From assembly GCF_028369295.1 (NCBI RefSeq), contig NZ_JAQMYP010000002.1:186001-250000 (forward strand): DNA of 64,000 nt, in the 5' to 3' direction. The notes under the pieces are model-generated. The model was not told the origin of the DNA, did no database searches, and saw nothing but the letters and a program-made list of their open reading frames with translations. The DNA is from Streptomyces sp. HD (lineage in GTDB: Bacteria; Actinomycetota; Actinomycetes; Streptomycetales; Streptomycetaceae). Below, one piece after another: positions 17,289 to 24,950 of this stretch (the first letter of the stretch is position 1; every line of letters begins with the position of its first letter). The position numbers were made by a program, and so were the translations under genes.

Positions 17289-18025
17289 CGGGGCGCCCCG
17301 CTCGGGGCCGCGTCGAGCACCACCAGGTCGCCCTCGCGGACCAGGTCGAAGCGGAGCGCGAGCGAGACCAGCGACTCCTTCTTGCCGCTGACGCGCTGTC
17401 CGGGCTCGGCGGTGTCCGGGCCGGGCCGCAGCCGCAGCTTCAGGGTCAGATAGTCGATGTTCCAGTAGACCGCGGAGCGGCTGACCGTCGGCCAGGCCGG
17501 CCGCAGGCGTTCCATCAGCTGCTCGACCGTCGGCAGCGGGGCGTGCGGCTCGCCGCGCAGGCGGGGTTCGCACAGGGCGGCCAGGACCGCGAAGTACCGC
17601 TTGGTGCGGTCGAGGGCGAACGCCGGTGCGGTGGCGGCTCCGGCGAGCAGGTGCCGGGCCGCGCTGCGGAAGGTGTGCTGCGGCGCCCACACGTCGAAGG
17701 CGAGCAGCTCGCCGGCCGCGGGCAGCACGACGCGCGAGAACTCGAACGGCACGGGCGCGTCCACCCGGCCCGGCACGACCTTGACGTGCTCTCCCGCGCC
17801 TTCCGGGTTCTCCACGACGTAGGTCTGGTCCTCGCTGAGATTGCTCAGCAGCCAGAAGGAACGATGTGCCGTGATCTCCCCGGCGATCCGGGGCACCCCT
17901 TCGTGCGCGATGGTCAGTCCACCGTCCGACACGGCCCTGCCGAACGAGAGCCGTTCCCCGGTGGCGATCCTCACCTGGTCGTCCACACTGCCGCACCCAG
18001 GCGGCACCACGATGACGCTGTACAA
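17285..18025 (-). CDS. FHA-domain protein, partner of the downstream kinase
   Basis: 246 aa. Start TTG 18025 with a GGGGGACGG site seven bases upstream; the family start MYSVIVVPP is kept in the paralogue at 20248, which also begins with TTG. Residues about 10-105 look like a divergent FHA fold (LSFGRAVSDGGLTIAHEGVP; ITAHRSFWLLSNLSEDQTYV), which would bind phosphothreonine. Residues 130-240 are helical and winged-helix-like (VEQLMERLRPAWPTVSRSAV; YWNIDYLTLKLRL; SLVSLALRFDLV). The stop overlaps the kinase start (ATGA). I infer that it reads or restrains the kinase. The DNA-binding possibility of the C-terminal half is speculative. Confidence 0.82.
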   Translation of the reverse strand: MYSVIVVPPGCGSVDDQVRIATGERLSFGRAVSDGGLTIAHEGVPRIAGEITAHRSFWLLSNLSEDQTYVVENPEGAGEHVKVVPGRVDAPVPFEFSRVVLPAAGELLAFDVWAPQHTFRSAARHLLAGAATAPAFALDRTKRYFAVLAALCEPRLRGEPHAPLPTVEQLMERLRPAWPTVSRSAVYWNIDYLTLKLRLRPGPDTAEPGQRVSGKKESLVSLALRFDLVREGDLVVLDAAPSGAPR

Positions 18026-18126
18026 GGAGCCGTCCCCCTTCAGATCCCCGGTTCAACGTTCAACGTGAAAAGGGTAAGGGGTGCCTAAGCACAGCTCCGA
18101 AGCTTTCTCGTGGCATGGCGCGGCGC

Positions 18127-18160
18127 GGTCTCCGACTCTCCCCCGAGGGAGCCGGAGACC
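18127..18160 (-). terminator. Terminator of the small secreted-protein gene
   Basis: GGTCTCCG (18127-18134) pairs with CGGAGACC (18153-18160); the enclosed CTCCC/GGGAG adds an inner stem. It is 20 bases below the stop of the minus-strand gene at 18180 and above the FHA gene start. Confidence 0.65.
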
Positions 18161-18179
18161 GTTGCCGTGCCCGGTGTCG

Positions 18180-18584
18180 TCAGCAGGTGGCCAGGCCCGG
18201 GATCGGCTCGTAGTTGTTGCCGCCGGAGACCTTCGTCGCGGGGAACCAGCCCCAGCCGGTGTCGGAGTAGGCCTCGTCGCCCTGGGTGTAGAGCCACCAG
18301 TTGTTGCGGGCGTCGCCCACCGGCGGGTTCTCGCCGTACTTGACCTGGCAGACGAACCAGTTGTCCCCGGCGTACAGATAGCCGGTGTCCTTGTCGCCGA
18401 AGCCGACGACGCCGCCCTGGTAGTTGTGGCAGTACCGGGCGGTGTACGTCTTGCCGCCCGGGCCCTGCTTCTGGCCGGCGTTCCCCCAGCAGCCGTCCGC
18501 CGCCAAGGCGCTCGTCGGCGTCAGGGCGACCGCCCCCGTGGCGAGTACGGCTGACGCGCCCAGCGAGGCGAGGATGCGCTTCAT
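18180..18584 (-). CDS. Small secreted protein
   Basis: 134 aa, ATG 18584 with GGAAGGAC upstream. A clear signal peptide (MKRILASLGASAVLATGAVA, cleavage likely after SALAADG) gives a mature protein of about 100 aa rich in Gly, Tyr and Trp with four cysteines (CWGN, YCHNY, FVCQV, LATC), consistent with two disulfides. The segment DTGYLYAGDNWFVCQV resembles SH3-like wall-binding modules, but I cannot assign a family. It sits between the two FHA/kinase pairs on the same strand, so it could be a ligand or substrate of that system (inference). Confidence 0.75.
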   Translation of the reverse strand: MKRILASLGASAVLATGAVALTPTSALAADGCWGNAGQKQGPGGKTYTARYCHNYQGGVVGFGDKDTGYLYAGDNWFVCQVKYGENPPVGDARNNWWLYTQGDEAYSDTGWGWFPATKVSGGNNYEPIPGLATC

Positions 18585-18676
18585 GGTCGATGTCCTTCCG
18601 GTCCTGCCACCCCCGTTGGTGGACGGGACCACGATGCCGTCGGCCGCTCGCGCGCGGTACCTCAGACCTCTCAGGG

Positions 18677-20251
18677 TCACTTCTTGCCGGGCGGCGTGTA
18701 CTCCTTGAGGTAGTGAGCGACGCGGGCGGCGTAGTCGCGGCACTTCGGGGGAACCCCGCCCGCGTTGTTCACCACCTTGGTAGACGTCCGGTACGCCGCC
18801 GCCAGCAGCACCTGGCGGTCACCGGACAGGCTCTTCTTGTCGAGGAGCGGTTGCATGTAGCAGAGGTAGCGGCCGACAGCCGGGATGGACTCGGCCGGAG
18901 TGAGGGGCGGCCTGGGGGTCTCGGTCGCGGGTACGCCGTCGTCGCGGATCCACCACCGCAGCAGGCTCGGCGTCCAGCGCGCGATGCCGTACTCGCCCTC
19001 CTTGCCCTCGGACGGGTCGGAGAGGTCCGGGTCGAAGTTGCTCTCCGCCTTCAGCAGGGCGGCGATCAGCGCGGGCGTGACCTCCTCGTGGACGCAGTTG
19101 TGGGCGGAGTCGACGATGAGGCGCCGGTAGGTCACCGGGATGCCCTTGTCGGTACGGAGTTCGGCGGCGCCGTAGGAGGCGGCCGTGACCTTCGTGGGCT
19201 CGCCGCCCGGGGTTCCGCCGCCGTCCGAGCCGTCGCCGGCCCAGGTGCTGATGCCGTAGCCGAGGGCGGACACGGCGACGACGGCGGCCGCGGCGGCCGC
19301 CACCGCCGTACGGCGGGAACGGCGACGGGGGAGGAGGGCCCGCGGCAGGCGCGGTGAGCGACCCGTGCCGGCCGCGGCCTCCACGCGCCGCAGCAGGTCC
19401 TGGGTGGGCACCCGGTCCTCGTGCGTGCGGGTCAGACAGTCGCGGACGATCTCCCGCCAGACGTCCGGGAGTTCGGAGGACAGACGCAGGTCGTCGGTGC
19501 CACGGGCGTAGGCGGCGGCAGCGTCGCGGCGGGCGCTCGGAGTGGCACCGGGAAGCGGGAAGGAGTCGGTGAGGAGCAGATGGGCCAGGACACCGAACGC
19601 CCAGACGTCCGCCGAGGGGCGGATTTGCCGGCCGCGCTCGCCGATCTCCGACCAGAGCAGCTCGGGGGGCGTGTAGTCGGGCGTCGAGAAGGCGGGCGTG
19701 TACGCGTGCGTGCCCTCCAGTTCCGCCGCCATGTTGAAGTCGGCGAGCCGGGCCGAACCGTCCGCCATCAGCAGTACGTTGGCGGGCTTGAGGTCGCCGT
19801 GCACCCACCCGGCGTGGTGCAGCTGCGCCAGTCCCTCGCAGATCTGCGCGAGCAGGGCGGGCCCGGCGGCGGGGCGGGGCTCGGCCGCCAGCAGGGCGGA
19901 CAGGGAGCCCTCGGCCCGTTCCAGTACGAGGATGGTGGCGCCGTCGAGGGCAGGGCTGGCCGGGTCGTCGACGACGAGGGTGTCGTACATCCGGATCAGC
20001 CGCGGCTGCTTCAGGCGGCGGTGCAACTCGACCTCGCGGTCGATGAGTTCGCGCAGGTGGGTGAGCTGGCGGGGGGTTCCGGTGCCGGTGGGCAGGAACT
20101 TCAGGGCCGCCGTGCGGGGCAGGTCCCGTGAGCCGTCCGTGCGCCGCGCCTCGTACACGCTCCCGAACGCCCCCGTGGCGATCGGCTCCCGCACCTCCCA
20201 CACGCCCACCCGGTACCCCTTCGGCACCGGCACGGCGTAGGGCTCGGTCAC
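18677..20251 (-). CDS. Ser/Thr kinase (non-RD) with lytic-transglycosylase-like external domain
   Basis: 524 aa, GTG 20251 overlapping the FHA gene by GTGA. Kinase domain (12-295): PIATGAFGSVYEARR, K51, WVHGDLKPANVLL (HGD, catalytic D153), DFN at 171-173 and TPDYTPPELLW, nearly identical in layout to the kinase at 15792. An Ala/Val-rich membrane helix is at about 316-338. The external part (340-524) contains VTPALIAALLKAESNFDPDL and GEYGIARWTPSLL, which follow the SLT/goose-lysozyme pattern in which the Glu of the ES motif (E403 here) is the acid catalyst and GIAQ-like residues follow. LLAAAYRTSTKVVNNAGG also fits the SLT helix with catalytic-site Tyr/Asn. So the sensor may bind or cleave glycan. 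Whether it is active cannot be told from sequence. Confidence 0.85.
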   Translation of the reverse strand: MTEPYAVPVPKGYRVGVWEVREPIATGAFGSVYEARRTDGSRDLPRTAALKFLPTGTGTPRQLTHLRELIDREVELHRRLKQPRLIRMYDTLVVDDPASPALDGATILVLERAEGSLSALLAAEPRPAAGPALLAQICEGLAQLHHAGWVHGDLKPANVLLMADGSARLADFNMAAELEGTHAYTPAFSTPDYTPPELLWSEIGERGRQIRPSADVWAFGVLAHLLLTDSFPLPGATPSARRDAAAAYARGTDDLRLSSELPDVWREIVRDCLTRTHEDRVPTQDLLRRVEAAAGTGRSPRLPRALLPRRRSRRTAVAAAAAAVVAVSALGYGISTWAGDGSDGGGTPGGEPTKVTAASYGAAELRTDKGIPVTYRRLIVDSAHNCVHEEVTPALIAALLKAESNFDPDLSDPSEGKEGEYGIARWTPSLLRWWIRDDGVPATETPRPPLTPAESIPAVGRYLCYMQPLLDKKSLSGDRQVLLAAAYRTSTKVVNNAGGVPPKCRDYAARVAHYLKEYTPPGKK

Positions 20252-21015
20252 CGGGCCGCCCGGCCGGACGACGAGGCCGACGAAGCCGAGGAGGTGTCTC
20301 TCAGTACGACGAGATCGTCCTCCCGTACGAGATCGAACCGCAGCGCCAGCGACACCAGGGACTCCTTCTTGCCGTTGAGACGCGGGCCGGTGTCCGCCGT
20401 CTCCGGGGCGGGCTTGAGGCGCAGCTTCACGGCGAGGTAGTCGATGTTCCACTGGACGGAGGTGCGGGACGCGGCGGCCCAGGTGGGGCGGAGCCGGTCC
20501 ACGACCTGGTCGACCGTGGGCAGCGGGGCGTGCGGTTCGCCGCGCAGCCGGGGTTCGCACAGGGCGGCCAGGACCGCGAAGTACCGCTTCGTGCGGTCCA
20601 GGGAGAAGGCGGGCGCGGTGGTGGCGCCGTCCAGGCCGCCCGCGCTGCGGTAGTCGTGCCGCGGTGCCCACACCTCGATCGCCAGCAGGTCGCCGGCCGC
20701 GGGCAGCACGATCCGCGAGAACTCGAAGGGCACCGGTGCATCGAGCCGCCCCGGCCCGACCTTGATGTGCTCGCCCGCGCCCTCCGGGTTCTCCACGACG
20801 TAGGTCTGCTCCCGGCTCAGGTTGCTGAGTATCCAGAAGGCACCCTGGGCGGTGATCTCACCCGCCCTGCGGGACACCCCGTCATGCGCGATCGCCAGGT
20901 CGTTGTCGGAAACCGAGCGCCCGAAGGTGATCCGCTCACCCGGCGCGATGCGGAGCTGGGTGCGGTTGGTCTCGTCCTCCGTGGTCGGCGGAGGTACCAC
21001 GATGATGCTGTACAA
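20248..21015 (-). CDS. FHA-domain protein, paralogue paired with the SLT-kinase
   Basis: 255 aa, TTG 21015 start preceded by GGGGAGACG. The same architecture as the protein at 17285: MYSIIVVPP start, divergent FHA segment (ITFGRSVSDNDLAIAHDGVS; EITAQGAFWILSNLSREQTY) and a C-terminal helical region (VDQVVDRLRPTWAAASRTSV). Long stretches are near-identical between the two (YVVENPEGAGEHIKV versus YVVENPEGAGEHVKV), so the FHA-kinase pair was duplicated as a unit while the kinase ectodomains diverged or were swapped. The extra Ser-rich tail (SSASSASSSGRAAR) is unique to this copy. Confidence 0.82.
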   Translation of the reverse strand: MYSIIVVPPPTTEDETNRTQLRIAPGERITFGRSVSDNDLAIAHDGVSRRAGEITAQGAFWILSNLSREQTYVVENPEGAGEHIKVGPGRLDAPVPFEFSRIVLPAAGDLLAIEVWAPRHDYRSAGGLDGATTAPAFSLDRTKRYFAVLAALCEPRLRGEPHAPLPTVDQVVDRLRPTWAAASRTSVQWNIDYLAVKLRLKPAPETADTGPRLNGKKESLVSLALRFDLVREDDLVVLRDTSSASSASSSGRAAR

Positions 21016-21069
21016 GGTGCGTCTCCCCGTGCCTGACAGCTACCCACGTCAGAGTAGGACGACGTGGCG

Positions 21070-21105
21070 GGGCCGTGTCCCCCTCATACGGGTGAGACAC
21101 GGCCC
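21070..21105 (-). terminator. Terminator after the twin membrane-protein genes
   Basis: GGGCCGTGTC (21070-21079) pairs with GACACGGCCC (21096-21105), with an inner CCCC/GGG pairing. It lies about 77 bases below the stop at 21182 and before the FHA gene start at 21015. Confidence 0.7.
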
Positions 21106-21181
21106 TTCGCTGTTATTGGCGTGAACTTAGCCCTGACTACGGGTCCTTCGGTGAGGGTCCTGTGTGAAGTCCGGGCGGCCC

Positions 21182-21787
21182 TCAGTAACGCGGCCGCCGG
21201 AACCATTCTGCGGTGGCGCGCTTCGCGGAGAACACGATCAGCAGGATGGCGGCGATCATGATGAGCAGCCCGAGGCCATAGGCGGCCAGCATGAATATGC
21301 CGGTGACGATGGCGAACGAGCCGTACACGATCGAGCACACGCGAACGCCGTTGCCGCCCTTGGCGTACTGGAGCAGCAGCACCAGACCGAGGACCGCGAA
21401 CACCGCGGCGAGCCCGACGAAGAAGACGACGACGCCCTTGCCCACGTCGGCGAAGCGCCCGGCGTCGGTGTCGCCGCTGATGCCCGCGTCCGCCATCTCC
21501 TGGTCCCACCGGGACAGGACCCAGATGTAGGCGCCCGCGATGATCACGTGCGCGAGGACCACCAGCCCCAGCATGATCCGCGCCGCCTTCGTGATGCCCG
21601 GCATCACGACAGGACCGGCCGGCGGGTAACCGCCGTATGGCTGCTGCATCGGCGGAGCGGCCGGGTAGGCGCCGTACGGCTGCTGCGGCGGGGCTCCGGG
21701 AGGGGCCTGCTGCGGGTAGCCGTAGCCGGGAGCGGGCGGTTGTTGCGGTGGGGGCCCGTACGGGTTGTTCGGGTCGCCGAAGCTCAT
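21182..21787 (-). CDS. Four-helix membrane protein with Pro/Gly/Tyr-rich N-terminus (copy 2)
   Basis: 201 aa. The first 60 residues are low-complexity (MSFGDPNNPYGPPPQQPPAP, repeated GYGYPQQ/QPYGAYP), followed by about four membrane segments (MLGLVVLAHVIIAGAYIWVL; GVVVFFVGLAAVFAVLGLVL; VCSIVYGSFAIVTGIFMLAA; LGLLIMIAAILLIVF), and it ends WFRRPRY. It is a tandem paralogue of the next gene upstream, sharing the same start, the KGGNGVR/SGGNGVR loop and the final WF(N/R)RPRY. Function unknown. The proline/tyrosine-rich cytoplasmic tail is typical of actinobacterial envelope proteins. Confidence 0.8.
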   Translation of the reverse strand: MSFGDPNNPYGPPPQQPPAPGYGYPQQAPPGAPPQQPYGAYPAAPPMQQPYGGYPPAGPVVMPGITKAARIMLGLVVLAHVIIAGAYIWVLSRWDQEMADAGISGDTDAGRFADVGKGVVVFFVGLAAVFAVLGLVLLLQYAKGGNGVRVCSIVYGSFAIVTGIFMLAAYGLGLLIMIAAILLIVFSAKRATAEWFRRPRY

Positions 21788-21832
21788 GGCGGTCTTCCTC
21801 CGTCTATGTCCTGCTCTTGCCTGCCGGTGAGG

Positions 21833-22402
21833 TCAGTAGCGCGGGCGGTTGAACCACGCGGAGCCGTTGGCGTTGCCGACGAAGACGGCGATCAGGATGG
21901 CGAGCACGGTGTGGATGAGGCCCACCACGACGAACGGGTAGATACCGAGGATCGCGGTGAGGATGCCGAAGACCAGCGCCGTGATGCGGACGCCGTTGCC
22001 GCCGGAGTTGAACTTCACCGCCAGCGCGATCGCCCACACGCCCCAGGCGAGCGCGAACGCCGCGATGGCCCACAGCATGCCGGTCGAGTAGTCGGCCAGC
22101 TGCTGGAACGCCGCGTCGTCCTTGAGCGTCGAGTCGTTCTTCGCGGCGGTGACGCTCGCCGCGGAGAAGGCGAACAGCGCGACGCCGAGGAGCTGGAGAC
22201 CGGCGATGACCCACAGCAGTACGCGAGCGGTGCTCACCGTGCCGGGCATGGAGGTCGGAGCCATGGCGCCGGGGTAGGCGCCCACCGGCGGGGCCTGCGG
22301 GTAGCCGTAGCCGGGAGCCTGGGGCTGCTGCTGCGGGTAGCCGTAGCCCGGCTGCTGGCCCTGGGGCTGGCCGTAGGGGTTGTTCGGGTCGCCGAAGCTC
22401 AT
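21833..22402 (-). CDS. Four-helix membrane protein with Pro/Gly/Tyr-rich N-terminus (copy 1)
   Basis: 189 aa, ATG 22402 with a GGAGGAAAG site. MSFGDPNNPYGQPQGQQPGY begins a low-complexity cytoplasmic tail of about 50 residues, then four hydrophobic segments (VLLWVIAGLQLLGVALFAFS; MLWAIAAFALAWGVWAIALA; ITALVFGILTAILGIYPFVV; HTVLAILIAVFV) and the same WFNRPRY end as its tandem paralogue at 21182. The polar loop between helices 1 and 2 differs most. The two genes are 45 bases apart and probably form one operon reading away from folD. Confidence 0.8.
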   Translation of the reverse strand: MSFGDPNNPYGQPQGQQPGYGYPQQQPQAPGYGYPQAPPVGAYPGAMAPTSMPGTVSTARVLLWVIAGLQLLGVALFAFSAASVTAAKNDSTLKDDAAFQQLADYSTGMLWAIAAFALAWGVWAIALAVKFNSGGNGVRITALVFGILTAILGIYPFVVVGLIHTVLAILIAVFVGNANGSAWFNRPRY

Positions 22403-22674
22403 GGCGGTCTTTCCTCCGTTTGTTCCTGTGCGGGGACGACGCGCGGCACGGTAAGGAGGAAAGCGGTTTGGATGCGGTCGTCCCCCCGGTGCTGCCCGCG
22501 GTATGCGCGTCTCATCGTTCTTTAGGGTCCTCTTGGTTGTCCAGCCGCAAACCGTATGTGTTGTGCAAGTGCAACATCGCTGATCATGGGCGGATACGGG
22601 TGGAGATGGGGTGACGGAGGCCACGTCAGACCCGGATTGGAACCGGGAGGGCGTCATCCGGGAGGATGGGAGCC

Positions 22675-23529
22675 ATGACCGCCCAGATTCTCGATGGCAA
22701 GGCCACCGCAGCCGCGATCAAGTCCGATCTGACCGCCCGCGTGGCGGCGCTGAAGGAGAAGGGCGTCACGCCCGGCCTCGGCACGATCCTCGTCGGGGAA
22801 GACCCCGGCAGCCAGAAGTACGTCGCCGGCAAGCACCGCGACTGCGCCCAGGTCGGCATCGCCTCCATCCAGCGCGAACTGCCGGCCACGGCGACGCAGG
22901 ACGAGATCGAGGCGGTGGTGCGGGAACTGAACGAGGACCCCGCCTGCACCGGCTACATCGTCCAGCTGCCCCTCCCCAAGGGCATCGACGAGAACCGGAT
23001 CCTGGAACTCATGGACCCGGACAAGGACGCCGACGGACTCCACCCGATGAACCTCGGGCGCCTGGTGCTGAACGAGCCCGCCCCGCTGCCCTGCACTCCC
23101 AACGGCGTGCTCACGCTCCTGCGCCGGTACGGCGTCGAGATCAAGGGCGCCGAGGTCGTGGTCGTCGGCCGCGGTGTCACCATCGGCCGCCCGATGCCGC
23201 TGCTGCTGACCCGGCGCAGCGAGAACGCGACCGTGACCCAGTGCCACACCGGGACCCGGGACCTGTCGGCGCACCTGCGCGGCGCGGACATCATCATCGC
23301 CGCCGCCGGCTCCGCCCATCTGATCCGTCCCGAGGACGTGAAGCCGGGCGCCGCCGTCCTCGACGTCGGTGTCTCGCGCAACGCCGAGGGCAAGATCGTG
23401 GGCGACGTCCACCCCGGTGTCGCCGAGGTGGCCGGCTGGATCTCCCCGAACCCCGGCGGCGTGGGTCCGATGACCCGGGCGCAGCTGCTGGTCAACGTGG
23501 TCGAGGCGGCGGAGCGCAGTGTCGGCTGA
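22675..23529 (+). CDS. folD: Methylene-THF dehydrogenase / methenyl-THF cyclohydrolase
   Basis: 284 aa, ATG 22675 with GGGAG five bases upstream; nine bases further up is another in-frame ATG (22666) with a weaker site. The bifunctional enzyme interconverts 5,10-methylene-THF and 10-formyl-THF. Seen: [15 protein letters not shown] (the catalytic-Lys region is shifted from the typical YxxxK, with Y and K present), [12 protein letters not shown], the FolD signature [16 protein letters not shown] and the NADP loop [12 protein letters not shown], ending with [19 protein letters not shown]. It overlaps the DUF3017 gene by 11 bases. Its product feeds PurN and PurH, and GlyA supplies its substrate. 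Confidence 0.96.
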   Translation: MTAQILDGKATAAAIKSDLTARVAALKEKGVTPGLGTILVGEDPGSQKYVAGKHRDCAQVGIASIQRELPATATQDEIEAVVRELNEDPACTGYIVQLPLPKGIDENRILELMDPDKDADGLHPMNLGRLVLNEPAPLPCTPNGVLTLLRRYGVEIKGAEVVVVGRGVTIGRPMPLLLTRRSENATVTQCHTGTRDLSAHLRGADIIIAAAGSAHLIRPEDVKPGAAVLDVGVSRNAEGKIVGDVHPGVAEVAGWISPNPGGVGPMTRAQLLVNVVEAAERSVG

Positions 23530-24166
23530 GGGCGGCGCCGACAGGGCGGAGAAGACGCGGCAGGTCGAGCGGGCCGAGCGGTCTGAACGGATCGAGCGGG
23601 CCGAGCGGATCGGGCGGTCTGAGCGGGCCGAGCGGGCCGAGCGGTCTGAGCGGGCCGAGCGGGCCGAGCGGTCTGAGCGGGCCGAGCGGGTCGATGAGAG
23701 CGACGCGGTCGACGGGATCGATGAGATCGAGGTCCGTGATCCCGTGAGCGCGCCCGATGCCGAGGGCAGGCCCCGCCGGACCACTCGGCGCTTCCCCTTG
23801 TTCACCAAGGACACCGCACGGCCCGAGGGCGGCGGCCGCGCGGCATCCGGCGATCTGCCGGCCCCCGCCCGGCAGTGGCCGGTCCTCCTCGTCCTCGGCC
23901 TGGTCGGGGTGGGCCTGCTGGTCACCGCGCTCGACGTGTTCCGCGTCGGCATCCTGCTGATCGGCAGCGCCCTGCTGGCCGGCGCGCTGCTGCGGTGGCT
24001 CCTGCCGAGCGTCGGCATGCTCGCCGTACGGTCCCGTTTCACCGACATCGTGACGTACGGCGTGCTGGGCCTCGTGATCGTGCTGCTGGCGTTGATGGCG
24101 CAGCCGAAGCCGCTGCTGCAGGTGCCGTTCCTGAAGGACGCACTGCACTTCACGGTGGACAGCTGA
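23519..24166 (+). CDS. DUF3017-like membrane protein with RAERSER repeats
   Basis: 215 aa, GTG 23519 inside the end of folD with GGAG upstream. Residues 15-60 are an imperfect repeat of [14 protein letters not shown], encoded by tandem copies of GAGCGGGCCGAGCGGTCT-like DNA: highly charged and probably a helical or coiled segment that varies in length between strains. Residues 115-205 carry three hydrophobic helices ([51 protein letters not shown]), matching the small DUF3017 protein that follows folD in streptomycetes (family memory). A 14-bp hairpin terminator ends the operon. Confidence 0.85.
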   Translation: MSAEGGADRAEKTRQVERAERSERIERAERIGRSERAERAERSERAERAERSERAERVDESDAVDGIDEIEVRDPVSAPDAEGRPRRTTRRFPLFTKDTARPEGGGRAASGDLPAPARQWPVLLVLGLVGVGLLVTALDVFRVGILLIGSALLAGALLRWLLPSVGMLAVRSRFTDIVTYGVLGLVIVLLALMAQPKPLLQVPFLKDALHFTVDS

Positions 24167-24192
24167 CGCCTGCGCCTTGGGCCCGGTGCGTG

Positions 24193-24234
24193 ACGGCGGT
24201 CCGTCCTCTCCCCCGAGGAAGGACGGACCGCCGT
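24193..24234 (+). terminator. Terminator after folD operon
   Basis: ACGGCGGTCCGTCC (24193-24206) pairs perfectly with GGACGGACCGCCGT (24221-24234) around a 14-base loop, 26 bases after the DUF3017 gene stop. Confidence 0.85.
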
Positions 24235-24328
24235 CTGCGTCAACCCTCGGGCACCCTGAAGGTGCTGTTCAACGGCTGTCAGTGCGCTGTGGCACGGAGG
24301 TGACCGTTCCGGTACGTCGGTGTCCGTC

Positions 24329-24362
24329 GGGGGACGTCGGGGGACGTCGGGGGGTGTAGGGG
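24329..24362 (+). promoter_or_regulatory. G-quadruplex-forming motif upstream of an HTH gene
   Basis: Four G-runs on the plus strand (GGGGG at 24329, GGGGG at 24339, GGGGGG at 24349, GGGG at 24359) are separated by ACGTC, ACGTC and TGTA. This fits the G(3+)-N(1-7) quadruplex rule in a 274-base gap between the folD terminator and the HTH gene at 24441. Whether it folds or regulates is unknown. Confidence 0.55.
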
Positions 24363-24440
24363 TGCGCCGGGGTGCGCGTGTCGGGAACCAATGCGTGGTC
24401 CCGAGTCGTCACCCGAACGGATCTGGTTCGGAGGTGAGCG

Positions 24441-24950
24441 ATGGGTGCCTGGCAGCCGCTGCCCGACGATCTGCCGCCGGAGGTGCGGCATTTCGTGGAG
24501 CAGTTGCGGCAGCTCAAGGACCGCACGGGCTTGAGCCTGGCCTCCCTGGGCGCGCGTACCGCGTACAGCAAGTCCTCCTGGCAGCGCTACCTCAACGCCA
24601 CCCAGCCCCCGCCCCGGCAGGCGGTCGTCGCCCTGTGCCGGGTGTCCGGGATCGGCAAGGAGGAGGCGGAGCGCTTCGGGGTGCGGTGGGAGCTGGCCGT
24701 GCAGGCGTGGCCGAAGCCGGTGGGGGTGACCGGGGCGGCCAAGCCGGAGGGCGCGGACGGGGAGACGGGCGGGGAATCGGGCGTCGCCGGGGGCGGCGGT
24801 GAGGAGTACGAGGACGATCCCACCCTGCCCTGGTGGGAGGAGCCGCCGAAGGAGCCGGAGGTGCCGTCGCGGCGGTTGCTGATGGTCGCCGTAGTGCTGG
24901 TGGTGGCGCTGGTGCTGACGGGAGTGGTCGGGGTGCTGGCGCTGGGCTGA
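24441..24950 (+). CDS. Membrane-anchored XRE-family HTH protein
   Basis: 169 aa, ATG start with GGAGGTGAGC upstream. Residues 1-85 (LPPEVRHFVEQLRQLKDRTG; LASLGARTAYSKSSWQRYLN) form an XRE-type helix-turn-helix clearly paralogous to that of the protein at 25396 (both contain SLASL/SIAAL, YSK(S/T)SW and RYLN). An acidic, Gly-rich linker leads to a single C-terminal membrane helix (LLMVAVVLVVALVLTGVVGV) with almost nothing outside. It is probably a membrane-tethered DNA-binding protein or a truncated version of its neighbour lacking a sensor. Confidence 0.82.
   Translation: MGAWQPLPDDLPPEVRHFVEQLRQLKDRTGLSLASLGARTAYSKSSWQRYLNATQPPPRQAVVALCRVSGIGKEEAERFGVRWELAVQAWPKPVGVTGAAKPEGADGETGGESGVAGGGGEEYEDDPTLPWWEEPPKEPEVPSRRLLMVAVVLVVALVLTGVVGVLALG

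Noticed and set aside
22559..22576. Imperfect palindrome TGTTGTGCAAGTGCAACA before folD
   Set aside because: Only the outer five bases and part of the core match; it is too weak to list as an operator.
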